DNA of 38,247 bases from CAIMZW01 sp037133095 (GTDB taxonomy: Bacteria > Actinomycetota > Actinomycetes > Nanopelagicales > Nanopelagicaceae): positions 1 to 38,247 of the forward strand of contig JBAXOT010000018.1 in assembly GCA_037133095.1 (NCBI GenBank), given 5' to 3'. Of this stretch, positions 22,975 to 30,832 are shown in pieces. A program made the translations under genes and the position numbers. Positions within the stretch are counted from its first letter, which is position 1. Every line of letters starts with the position of its first letter. The notes under the pieces were generated by a model. It was not told where the DNA came from. It did not search any database and was given only the letters and a program-made list of their open reading frames with translations.

Positions 22975-24384
22975 TTATTTAATAGGGTGCAATTGGCCAA
23001 GGGGTGCGACCGCGCTCTCGCGAAGAATATTTTCAGTGGTACGCATGACGAATGAGTAAGAATTTGCGGGTACCTCTTTTGTGAGACCTCGAGTCACCCA
23101 GTCCATTGTCCCTACTGAGATGGTTCCGGCACCACTCGGCGAGACTCCGTAGAAGAAAGATGAATAAGCGTTTGGTTTTTGCTTGTGTTTGCCACATGTG
23201 ACCGGACTTTTAGCGGCCAAGACATACTTTCCGTTGAATGAATTGGAATTTGGTGCATTGTCAACTTCTGGGCCGATGATGCCGGCGAAAGTGTCACCTA
23301 CTTTGAGGTGTATACCTTTATAGATAAAGAGATCTGGTTTCACAATAGTGAAAAGGCCGGAGGCGGGAAAGCATCGGTACATCTGCCCCGTGAGCAAGGA
23401 CTCTGGCAAATGCAAAGTTCGAAACTGAATCGTTAGTTGGCCTTTGTTGGGGTCCTCATATCGATTCTTATAAATCTCCATTCGTCTGTTATTTCCAAGC
23501 ATTGAGTCACTCAGCCGAACTCGCCAATACTCCACATTCGCCCCCAGGAACACCAAATTAGTTCCGGCATCGCGCGCTTTTAGTACCGATTCTCGCTCTT
23601 CCAGAGTCCAATACTCGTCGTGCCCGCCAGATATTAGGGCCGTGGCTCCAACCAAGAGATTTGGTCTGGTTGCGATATCAACGTCAGTCACATAGGCAGG
23701 ATTTAGATGCAATCTGTCTGCAACCTCTACCACCGATTGGATATTGAGTAAATATTTACCGGTGCCAAAGGATTCCGAATTGGGCTGATCCAGAGCAACA
23801 ACGCGCGCACGTTCTGCCATGTTATGTGGACTGCCGTAGGCGCCGGTGCCATTCCAAACATTGTAAGCGGCATCGGTCAAGGTGGGGATTGAAATGACCA
23901 GCCTGTGAGCCACATTTTGATCGCGAACAACTAGGTTCATAAAACTTTGATGGCCATTGTCGGCCGTAATTCGAATCAGGTAGAAGCCAGGATGCAAATT
24001 GCGAGTCTGCAAAATTGTTGAAACATTCCATCGGTCTTCGTGCATTCTGGTAATGGGATTCACGATAGCCGCACTTTGAATTGTGCAGGGAATCGGCGAA
24101 GTTCGATCGACGAGCTCCGCGCCAACTCCACCAAAATATCCCATCTGAAAAATTTGAAGAGTAAAAGAGCCTTTAGGGCAGGTGGTGTAAATATTTACTG
24201 GCTCGCCGGGCAAGATTGAATTGGGAATCAGAAAACCAGCAGTATCTTTCTTAAAATTAGAATCAGAGATCATCCAAACGTCGGTGATTGAGGCGTGACT
24301 AGCTGCGCCCACAAAGCCGAGCGAAAATATCGCGGTCGCAAGGGCGACAAAGAGGGATTTGCGAATAATTTCTCTTACCTTCAA
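22975..24384 (-). CDS. Secreted N,N-dimethylformamidase beta-subunit-like (DMFA2_C) protein
   Basis: The 469-residue protein has an N-terminal signal peptide (RKSLFVALATAIFSLGFVGAASHAS, cleavage near residue 31). The body resembles the C-terminal domain of the large subunit of dimethylformamidase. Recognisable segments are FQMGYFGGVGAELVDR, TDAAYNVWNGTGAYGSP, LISGGHDEYWTLEERESVLKARDAGTNLVFLGAN and VEYWRVRL. Such domains occur in many actinobacterial secreted proteins with no proven activity. TTG 24384 is the only plausible start. It lies 8 bases after galK on the same strand, so it may share the gal transcript, though a sugar role is only suggested by position. It ends 11 bases from the convergent ACT gene. 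Confidence 0.75.
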   Translation of the reverse strand: MKVREIIRKSLFVALATAIFSLGFVGAASHASITDVWMISDSNFKKDTAGFLIPNSILPGEPVNIYTTCPKGSFTLQIFQMGYFGGVGAELVDRTSPIPCTIQSAAIVNPITRMHEDRWNVSTILQTRNLHPGFYLIRITADNGHQSFMNLVVRDQNVAHRLVISIPTLTDAAYNVWNGTGAYGSPHNMAERARVVALDQPNSESFGTGKYLLNIQSVVEVADRLHLNPAYVTDVDIATRPNLLVGATALISGGHDEYWTLEERESVLKARDAGTNLVFLGANVEYWRVRLSDSMLGNNRRMEIYKNRYEDPNKGQLTIQFRTLHLPESLLTGQMYRCFPASGLFTIVKPDLFIYKGIHLKVGDTFAGIIGPEVDNAPNSNSFNGKYVLAAKSPVTCGKHKQKPNAYSSFFYGVSPSGAGTISVGTMDWVTRGLTKEVPANSYSFVMRTTENILRESAVAPLGQLHPIK

Positions 24385-24392
24385 TTCAACGG

Positions 24393-25541
24393 CTAATGCA
24401 GAATTTTGGCGCCATCGCTCGGTAGCGAATTGAAAAAGCGCGGCGCTATGAAACCGTGTTTGATGAATGCGGCACTGATGGCTTCCCGCATCTTTGGCGC
24501 CGACTCCACCTTGATTAAAGCGATGGCGCTGCCGCCGAAACCGCCGCCCACCATGCGCGCTCCTAAGGCACCGTGTGATTGAGCGGTACTCACTGCCAAG
24601 TCAAGTTCGGGGCAAGAGACGGCGTAGTCATCGCGCAAGGAGGCATGCGACTGATTGATTAGTTTTCCTAAGGTGGCAAAGTCGCGGGATTTGAGCGCCA
24701 CCACTGCATCCAGGACGCGTTGCATTTCGGTGACTGCATGACGAGCGCGAATATATGTCGTGTGGTCTAACAGAGGGGCTTGAGCATGGAAGTCATCGAG
24801 AGAGATATCTCGAAGCGAGGAGATTCCAAGGTCGGATACCGCTTTTTCGCAGGAAGCGCGACGTTGCGCATACCCACCGTCAACGAGGGCATGGTGAGCT
24901 TGAGTATCAATAATGAGAAGTTCTAGGCCAGCCGAAGCGATTTCAAAAGGAATGTTTTCGGTGGCTAGGTTTCTGGTATCCAGCAAAAGTGCCGATCCTG
25001 ATTTTCCCATCAAGGATATGGATTGATCCATAATCCCGCAGGGCATTCCAACAAAATCATTCTCAGCTTTCTGGGCGAGCCAGGCCAACTCAGTTAATGA
25101 GAGGTTAAGTTCAAAAAGTTCATTGAGCGCCGTGGCGATGGAGCACTCCAGCGCTGCACTCGAAGACAAACCCGCCCCAAGAGGGACCTTTCCATCGATA
25201 AGAATGTTTAACCCGGTGAGGTGATGTTGGTCGTCAAGGTTCGCTATTGCCCAGACAACGCCGAGGGGATATCTCACCCAAACTTCGCCTGAAACAGCAG
25301 CAAGTTCATCAAGATCGGCAACGTGCAACTCGTCCGCTCTTTGGATAGATCGAATATGAATTTCGCGATCTTCGCGTCGGGAGATGGCGACCATAGTGAC
25401 ATCTTTAATGGCAAACGGAAGCACGTAGCCATCGCTGTAATCAATATGTTCCCCAATGAGATTTACTCGGCCCGGCGCTTGGGCGATGACCTCTGGAGTC
25501 ATGGCGAAGAAAAAATCAAATTGTTCTGCAAGAGTTTTCAT
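24393..25541 (-). CDS. galK: Galactokinase
   Basis: This GHMP-family kinase phosphorylates galactose at C1. The 382 residues show the galactokinase signature APGRVNLIGEHIDYSDGYVLPFAI, the ATP-binding PLGAGLSSSAALE, and the third GHMP motif GARMVGGGFGGSAIALIK. ATG 25541 directly abuts the galE stop. It is the last Leloir gene of the leftward gal operon. Confidence 0.96.
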   Translation of the reverse strand: MKTLAEQFDFFFAMTPEVIAQAPGRVNLIGEHIDYSDGYVLPFAIKDVTMVAISRREDREIHIRSIQRADELHVADLDELAAVSGEVWVRYPLGVVWAIANLDDQHHLTGLNILIDGKVPLGAGLSSSAALECSIATALNELFELNLSLTELAWLAQKAENDFVGMPCGIMDQSISLMGKSGSALLLDTRNLATENIPFEIASAGLELLIIDTQAHHALVDGGYAQRRASCEKAVSDLGISSLRDISLDDFHAQAPLLDHTTYIRARHAVTEMQRVLDAVVALKSRDFATLGKLINQSHASLRDDYAVSCPELDLAVSTAQSHGALGARMVGGGFGGSAIALIKVESAPKMREAISAAFIKHGFIAPRFFNSLPSDGAKILH

Positions 25542-26492
25542 TTAGAAAGAGCTCCATGCATCTGAAACCATCGTTTCCAGTGAACTCTGCGGATGCCACT
25601 TTAGAAGTGATTCTGCTTTCGAGATGTCGGCGACCAAGATCGCTGGATCACCAGGGCGACGATCGGCAATCAAGGCCGGGATTTCTCGACCTATAACTTT
25701 CTCGGCCGCAGAGAGGACTTCTTGGACTGAGTAACCTCCGCCACTCCCAAGGTTGATGATTTCGTGCTTTCCGGGAGTCAAAATCTCGAGCGCCTTGATA
25801 TGTGCATCGATGAGGTCGGCAACATGGATGTAGTCGCGGATACATGTGCCATCAGGGGTTGGCCAATCGCCACCAAATATCTTCATCGGTTTATCCGCAG
25901 AAGAGCGAAGCAAGTTGGGAATTAAATGAGTCTCCGGGTTGTGCTTTTCGGCGAGCCATCCATGCGACGTCTTAATCGCCCCTGCAACATTGAAATATCG
26001 AAGACTTGCCGCGGCTAGTCCATAGGCCGCAGCTTGAGCCGTAATCATGTAATCGGCGGCCAGTTTTGAGGCACCATAAGGATTAGTGGGCGCAGTGACA
26101 GTTTTTTCAGTGATGGGATTATCAGTTGCCTCACCATAAGTTGCGGCAGTTGAGGAGAAAACTAATTTAGCGACGCCATTTCGCAGCATGGCATTGAGCA
26201 GAAGACGAGTTCCGTAGGCATTTGTCTCCCAATAAATTTCGGGTTTGACCACCGACTCACCAACAAGTGATTTTGCGGCAAAATGGATGACTGCTTCACA
26301 GCCAACGAGCGCTTCGTCCAGGGCGGAAGGGTTCAGGATAGATTTCTGGAAAAAGATTGCTCTGGAATCTACGCTGGCCGCAAAACCGGTACTGCAATCA
26401 TCTATAACATGTACTTCGTGACCTCGATCGAGGAGCATCGAGACTGCAGTCGAGCCAATATACCCAGCCCCGCCAGTAACAAGGATCCTCAT
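25542..26492 (-). CDS. galE: UDP-glucose 4-epimerase
   Basis: This extended SDR interconverts UDP-galactose and UDP-glucose. The 316 residues have the NAD-binding RILVTGGAGYIGSTAV, the catalytic S/T in VFSSTAATYG, and Y-x3-K in NPYGASKLAADYM. DGTCIRDYIHVADL is diagnostic of GalE. The start overlaps the galT stop (ATGA) and the stop abuts galK. Confidence 0.96.
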   Translation of the reverse strand: MRILVTGGAGYIGSTAVSMLLDRGHEVHVIDDCSTGFAASVDSRAIFFQKSILNPSALDEALVGCEAVIHFAAKSLVGESVVKPEIYWETNAYGTRLLLNAMLRNGVAKLVFSSTAATYGEATDNPITEKTVTAPTNPYGASKLAADYMITAQAAAYGLAAASLRYFNVAGAIKTSHGWLAEKHNPETHLIPNLLRSSADKPMKIFGGDWPTPDGTCIRDYIHVADLIDAHIKALEILTPGKHEIINLGSGGGYSVQEVLSAAEKVIGREIPALIADRRPGDPAILVADISKAESLLKWHPQSSLETMVSDAWSSF

Positions 26493-27610
26493 GCGAGTAC
26501 AACTTCTCGCAATTGAGTTGCCGATTGTTCGGGCTTCATATCCATAATAAAAGCCCCCATGGCCGATTCCGACCCTGCCAGGTATTTCAATTTTCCAGGA
26601 GCCCGGCGAACGCTGGTAATCTGCCAGTGCAACCGTAAGTAATCTCGCCCTTGGCGGACCGGTGCTTGGTGCCAGGCTGCAATGTATGCCATCGGAATGC
26701 CGAAGACTCCATCTAGGCGGCGAAGTACCTCGCGGGCAATAGCGGGAAAGGCATCGGCCGCTGCATCAGAAAGACCAGCGAGATCGGCTACGCCATCTCG
26801 TGGGGCGACATGAATTTCAAATGGGTAACGTGCCGCAAAAGGAACGTAGGCGATCCAGTGGTCGTTCTGAGCCACGATGCGAACCTCATCGGCAATCTCT
26901 CGAGCAATAATGTCATCGAGCAAGATCCGGTTGTTTGCTTCAAAATATTCTCGCGCCGCTCGTAACATTTTTTCGGTGCGTGGCGGCAAGAACGAATACG
27001 CATAAATCTGACCATGTGGGTGAGCCAGAGTGACCCCTATTTCCTCACCGCGATTTTCAAAGGGAAAAATCTGCTCGACGAAATCGTGTTGGGAGAGCTC
27101 GCGCGTACGATCGCGCCAAGCCTCCATGACGGTTCGGATTTGATGAAGTTCAAGTTGGCCGAACGAAGATCCGTGGTCGGCGGTAAAACAGACGACTTCG
27201 CAAATACCAGCTGCTGTGGGAATTTCGGTCTCCAGCCCTGCGGCGGAAGGAAGCGCCCAGGGTCCCTCAGGGTTCTTGAGCGAAGGAAAACGATTGTCGA
27301 ATACGACAACTTCATAATTGCTATCTGGAATTTCTGAAAGCAAATCTCCAGTTGTAGGGCAGAGCGGGCATAATTCTTTTGGCGGCAAGAAAATTCGACC
27401 TTGGCGATGAGCCGCAATGGCGATCCACTCGTTGGTAAGTAGATCGAGGCGCATCTCTCCAATGGGAGGCTGTGCTTCTTCGGGTCTGCGGTCCGAAGCC
27501 GAGCGCTCGCGTGGCGTTGAGTCGTAATAGCGAATTGTTCGACCGTCTGCCATGCCTAATTCAGTGCGAATTACGCCAGCACCTAAAGTCAGGTGGTTAT
27601 CGATGCTCAC
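26489..27610 (-). CDS. galT: Galactose-1-phosphate uridylyltransferase
   Basis: This enzyme exchanges UMP between UDP-glucose and galactose-1-phosphate. The protein is about 373 residues. A zinc-site CPLC lies in the N-terminal half, preceded by DLLTNEWIAIAAHRQGRIFLP, with FDNRFPSL after it. The active-site GVTLAHPHGQIYAYSFLPPRTEKML carries the nucleophilic histidine in the HPH motif, and LRLHWQITSVRRAPGKLKYLAGSE is near the end. GTG 27610 is preferred, although TTG 27619 in the same frame is possible. A -10-like TAAGAT lies just upstream, so an internal promoter is possible in the 72-base gap after lacZ. Confidence 0.95.
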   Translation of the reverse strand: MSIDNHLTLGAGVIRTELGMADGRTIRYYDSTPRERSASDRRPEEAQPPIGEMRLDLLTNEWIAIAAHRQGRIFLPPKELCPLCPTTGDLLSEIPDSNYEVVVFDNRFPSLKNPEGPWALPSAAGLETEIPTAAGICEVVCFTADHGSSFGQLELHQIRTVMEAWRDRTRELSQHDFVEQIFPFENRGEEIGVTLAHPHGQIYAYSFLPPRTEKMLRAAREYFEANNRILLDDIIAREIADEVRIVAQNDHWIAYVPFAARYPFEIHVAPRDGVADLAGLSDAAADAFPAIAREVLRRLDGVFGIPMAYIAAWHQAPVRQGRDYLRLHWQITSVRRAPGKLKYLAGSESAMGAFIMDMKPEQSATQLREVVLA

Positions 27611-27682
27611 AAGTACCAATCTTATCGACTCTTGCTTTGGAGTTGGTCACGGTGGCGACCACAGAGATGATAAAAGTCGGGA

Positions 27683-30600
27683 CTAATCGGTCAGAAAAGT
27701 CCAACTCCATTCGTAAGTACCAGGTTTAATCAGGTACTTCTCGAGGGTATCCGGACCGCAGGAAGCCGTACCAACGCCACGGTGAGCGATGTCGAAATTC
27801 ACAATGGTCTTGCCCGAAGGCTTTATCTCCACATCGTGAGTAGCCTTGGCTAGATCGGACGTGCGGTTTTCCGTCACCGAGAGTTGCAAGGGTTGATCAA
27901 ATATGACTCGAACGCGCTGATCGCTCTTGGAGGTCAACTCAAACCATCGGACAGCAGTGTGACCACCATTTTCCTGTGGCCGAACATATGGCACGTACTG
28001 CTCGGCGACGGAGGAGGAGTGCTTGGCTATTTTGGCAATGGCACGGTCGGGATAGGTCTCATGCGGGCCGGCACCAAAATAGGAAAGTTGGTTGAGTTCG
28101 CCGTCGAGCTCGAAATTGGTTCCAATTCGAGCCACGTCGCTGAGCACCTTCGGCAAGATGATGGTTTCGGTAACTTTAAGTCCGCCCGCTACTTGGACCA
28201 CCACTTGGGTGTGCTTGATGTCGATTCCGGTGCTGGTTTGCCACGTCTTCTTGATGGTGGTCGAATTTTCGCCACGAGAAACTTTGGCGCTCTTTACTTC
28301 GAGGCGATCCAAGCCCCAGCGCAACCATCGAGCGGCCATATGCCCAATCCGATCGTTGTCGGTAGGTGCTCGAAACAAAGTTAACTCCGGAACACTCTCG
28401 CCGTGCGGTAGGTGTATGGAGCCATCGGAATCAATTATCGAGTCGAGTTCGTTTTGTCGAGCGACCTTCGGTTTCGTCAAGGCTTTGGACGTCAAGGCAA
28501 ATTGGGCGAAACCAATTTCGCTCCTGGCTGGCAACCATTCCGAGCCGGCTTTAGTCAAAATTGTGAAGGTGATGAAGCGATCACCTAGGTCTGACGTTTG
28601 CTTCAGTTTCTTGGCAGCAATCACAATTTGGGCAGATAATCGTGGCGCGATGGTGGGTAGGTTTACCTTGCCCGATTCAACGACGACGCCATTTGCCGAT
28701 ATTTCCCAACGAGCCTCGTACGCGTTTGAGTTCACAAAGAAATTTTTGTTGAAGACTGTGAATTTTCCAGTGCTGACCGAGATTGCCGTAAAAGCGAGTG
28801 GGGCCGCAATGCTTCGGAACTCGAGCATTGCCGGTTTTGGAGATCGGTCTGGGAAGACCATGCCATCGCAGCAGAAATTGCCATCATGCTTGGATTCACC
28901 AAAATCTCCACCATAAGCCGAACGCGTGGTGCCATCCGGTAGGTGTTGTTCAATTCCGTGATCCCAGAACTCCCAGATGAATCCACCTTGAAGTCCAGGG
29001 AGTGCGTGAATCGCTTCCCAGTATTCAGCAAGAGTGCCATTGCTGTTTCCCATCGCGTGTGAGTACTCGCACATAATTAATGGTCGATCCAGTAACGAGG
29101 ATTTGGCATAAGAAGTGATGGCCGCGACTGATGGGTACATAGGGCAGACAACATCGGTAACCGAGTGACCTTGCGTCCAATTGCCGCGGATGGCACCTTC
29201 GTAATGAAGTGGGCGGGTGGTGTCGAAGGATCGAACGTACGAGGCCGCCGCCTCGTGGTTGTAACCCCAGCCGGACTCGTTGCCTAAGGACCACATGATG
29301 ACGCTGGGGTGGTGTACGTCGCGCTGAACCATGCGGGCTATGCGGTCTACAAAGGAATTGAGATAGCGCTGGTCATTGCAGAGGCTGTCCTGGAAGGCAT
29401 GCGACTCAACATTTGCTTCGCCGATGATGTAAAAACCCAATTCATCCGCAAAGTCCAAGAGCGCAGGATCGTTGGGGTAGTGCGAAGTTCGCACCGCATT
29501 AAAATTGAATCGTTTGAGTTCGAGCAGGTCGTTTCGCATATCTTCTCGGCTGATGACTCGGCCAGTCTTGCGGTTGAAATCATGGCGATTTATGCCGTAG
29601 AGAATGATGGGTTTTCCGTTAACAAGTAAATCGTGGCCTACGATTCGCACGTCGCGAAAGCCCACCTTTTGGGTGAAAGTTTCTACAATCGCGCCCGTCG
29701 GATCTTTGAGTTCAACCACGATGGTGTAAAGATGTGGAGTTTCGGCCGACCAGGCAGAGATGTTAGGGATTGAAATATTAAATTCGGCAAATCCTGGTGT
29801 TGGCGGTTCTAACTCTCGCAAGGTCGAGATCACTGAGGTTGGAATTTTGCCATTCCAATATTCCCCGTGAAAGAAATTGCTGCCTACTCGTTTGTGCTCC
29901 TCAGAGATTTCAGTCCAGTTGGGTCGTACGTGAGAGCTCAGGGTCTTGCTCATGAGCGGTGAGCTCTTCTTGCCGATACCTTCAACTCGGGCCGAGATGG
30001 TCCAGCCTTCAAGAAGTTGCTTATCAATACTGTCCAAGAAGGCGCGAATTCGCAGCGTTCCGGTCGAGCCATCTTTCGCCAAGCCAGGGGTAGCGTAAAA
30101 ACGCGAAATATGAACCTTTTCGGTCGAAAACAAGGTGACGGAACGGGTAATCCCACCATGCCACCACTGATCTTGGTCCTCGATAAATGTCGCATCAGAC
30201 CATTTCACGACCTTAATTTGAAGATTGTTCTTACGAGTGGTCAGAAAGTCCGTCAGATCAAAGTCAGAAGCCAGACGAGAGTCTTTTGCCATGCCAATCT
30301 CCACGCCATTGAGCGAAACGATGGCCACGGATTCAAAGCCGCCAATCTGAAGCACAACTCGCTTGCCCTTCCAAGCGGGTGGAACCGTAAATTCACGTTC
30401 GTAAATTCCAGTCGGGTTGAGAGCGGGTACATCTGGTGGCAACTCTTCGAAGGGCATTTGAACATTTGTGTAAATGGGCTTGTCCCAGAAGATTTCAGAT
30501 TCCGGTTGCATAGTCCAGAGCCCCGGTACTGGAATGGTGGACCAGACCTCTGTCGGTTGATCGTCTGGAGAACGAAGAAGTTGAAACCGCCATTGCCCGT

Positions 30601-30685
30601 CAAGGGAGATCGAGTTTGTATGCTCGATATTGAGAATTGGTTGACGGTTGACGGCTGTGGTTTCAGGACTAGTCCAATATTTCAC
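27683..30685 (-). CDS. lacZ: Beta-galactosidase, glycoside hydrolase family 2
   Basis: This retaining enzyme releases galactose from beta-galactosides such as lactose. The 1000 residues match the long LacZ form. The order is a jelly-roll sugar-binding domain (GQWRFQLLRSP...IPVPGLW), immunoglobulin-like domains, a TIM barrel (about 330-620) and a C-terminal domain (Bgal small chain) including LSYFGAGPHETYPDRAIAK. The acid/base is E470 in WSLGNESGWGYNHE, the nucleophile E540 in MCEYSHAMGNSNG. There is no signal peptide, so hydrolysis is cytoplasmic. GTG 30685 has GGAG 6 bases upstream. It is first in the leftward lac/gal cluster. Confidence 0.96.
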   Translation of the reverse strand: MKYWTSPETTAVNRQPILNIEHTNSISLDGQWRFQLLRSPDDQPTEVWSTIPVPGLWTMQPESEIFWDKPIYTNVQMPFEELPPDVPALNPTGIYEREFTVPPAWKGKRVVLQIGGFESVAIVSLNGVEIGMAKDSRLASDFDLTDFLTTRKNNLQIKVVKWSDATFIEDQDQWWHGGITRSVTLFSTEKVHISRFYATPGLAKDGSTGTLRIRAFLDSIDKQLLEGWTISARVEGIGKKSSPLMSKTLSSHVRPNWTEISEEHKRVGSNFFHGEYWNGKIPTSVISTLRELEPPTPGFAEFNISIPNISAWSAETPHLYTIVVELKDPTGAIVETFTQKVGFRDVRIVGHDLLVNGKPIILYGINRHDFNRKTGRVISREDMRNDLLELKRFNFNAVRTSHYPNDPALLDFADELGFYIIGEANVESHAFQDSLCNDQRYLNSFVDRIARMVQRDVHHPSVIMWSLGNESGWGYNHEAAASYVRSFDTTRPLHYEGAIRGNWTQGHSVTDVVCPMYPSVAAITSYAKSSLLDRPLIMCEYSHAMGNSNGTLAEYWEAIHALPGLQGGFIWEFWDHGIEQHLPDGTTRSAYGGDFGESKHDGNFCCDGMVFPDRSPKPAMLEFRSIAAPLAFTAISVSTGKFTVFNKNFFVNSNAYEARWEISANGVVVESGKVNLPTIAPRLSAQIVIAAKKLKQTSDLGDRFITFTILTKAGSEWLPARSEIGFAQFALTSKALTKPKVARQNELDSIIDSDGSIHLPHGESVPELTLFRAPTDNDRIGHMAARWLRWGLDRLEVKSAKVSRGENSTTIKKTWQTSTGIDIKHTQVVVQVAGGLKVTETIILPKVLSDVARIGTNFELDGELNQLSYFGAGPHETYPDRAIAKIAKHSSSVAEQYVPYVRPQENGGHTAVRWFELTSKSDQRVRVIFDQPLQLSVTENRTSDLAKATHDVEIKPSGKTIVNFDIAHRGVGTASCGPDTLEKYLIKPGTYEWSWTFLTD

Positions 30686-30722
30686 GCTGCGCTCCAGTTA
30701 ATTCGAAGGAAAGAAAATGTAA

Positions 30723-30750
30723 GTTGTACCCGCGCGAGAACTCTAGTGAA
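30723..30750 (-). promoter_or_regulatory. Candidate lacZ promoter
   Basis: On the minus strand TTCACT (30750-30745) and TACAAC (30728-30723) are 16 bases apart, each with four of six consensus matches. A CTCTAGT element at 30741-30747 overlaps the -35. Confidence 0.35.
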
Positions 30751-30777
30751 AATCATTTTGAAACGTAATCCAAAGGG

Positions 30778-30788
30778 CTCTAGTAGAG
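30778..30788. promoter_or_regulatory. Candidate operator CTCTAGTAGAG in the lacZ/galA divergent promoter
   Basis: An 11-base perfect palindrome 45 bases before the alpha-galactosidase start, sharing CTCTAGT with 30741-30747 near lacZ. The intervening DNA also holds a second near-palindrome, TGAAAATCATTTTGA (30747-30761), and TTGAAA at 30758. No regulator gene is adjacent, so the factor is unknown. Confidence 0.35.
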
Positions 30789-30832
30789 TCTGAAATTGTT
30801 ATTTATCTTGCATCAAGAACTGGAGAAATTCC

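Noticed and set aside
28092..28916. Plus-strand open frame of 274 codons inside lacZ
   Set aside because: It is antisense to a clearly conserved beta-galactosidase frame, and its product has no recognisable motif.
30747..30761. Zur-like site TGAAAATCATTTTGA upstream of galA
   Set aside because: It lacks the three-base centre and full arm length of the 21-base Zur site at 14951 and has no zinc-related gene nearby; resemblance is probably due to AT-rich symmetry.
30017..30793. Plus-strand open frame of 258 codons over the 5' part of lacZ and its promoter
   Set aside because: It is an antisense shadow of lacZ with low-complexity, arginine-rich translation and no ribosome-binding site.
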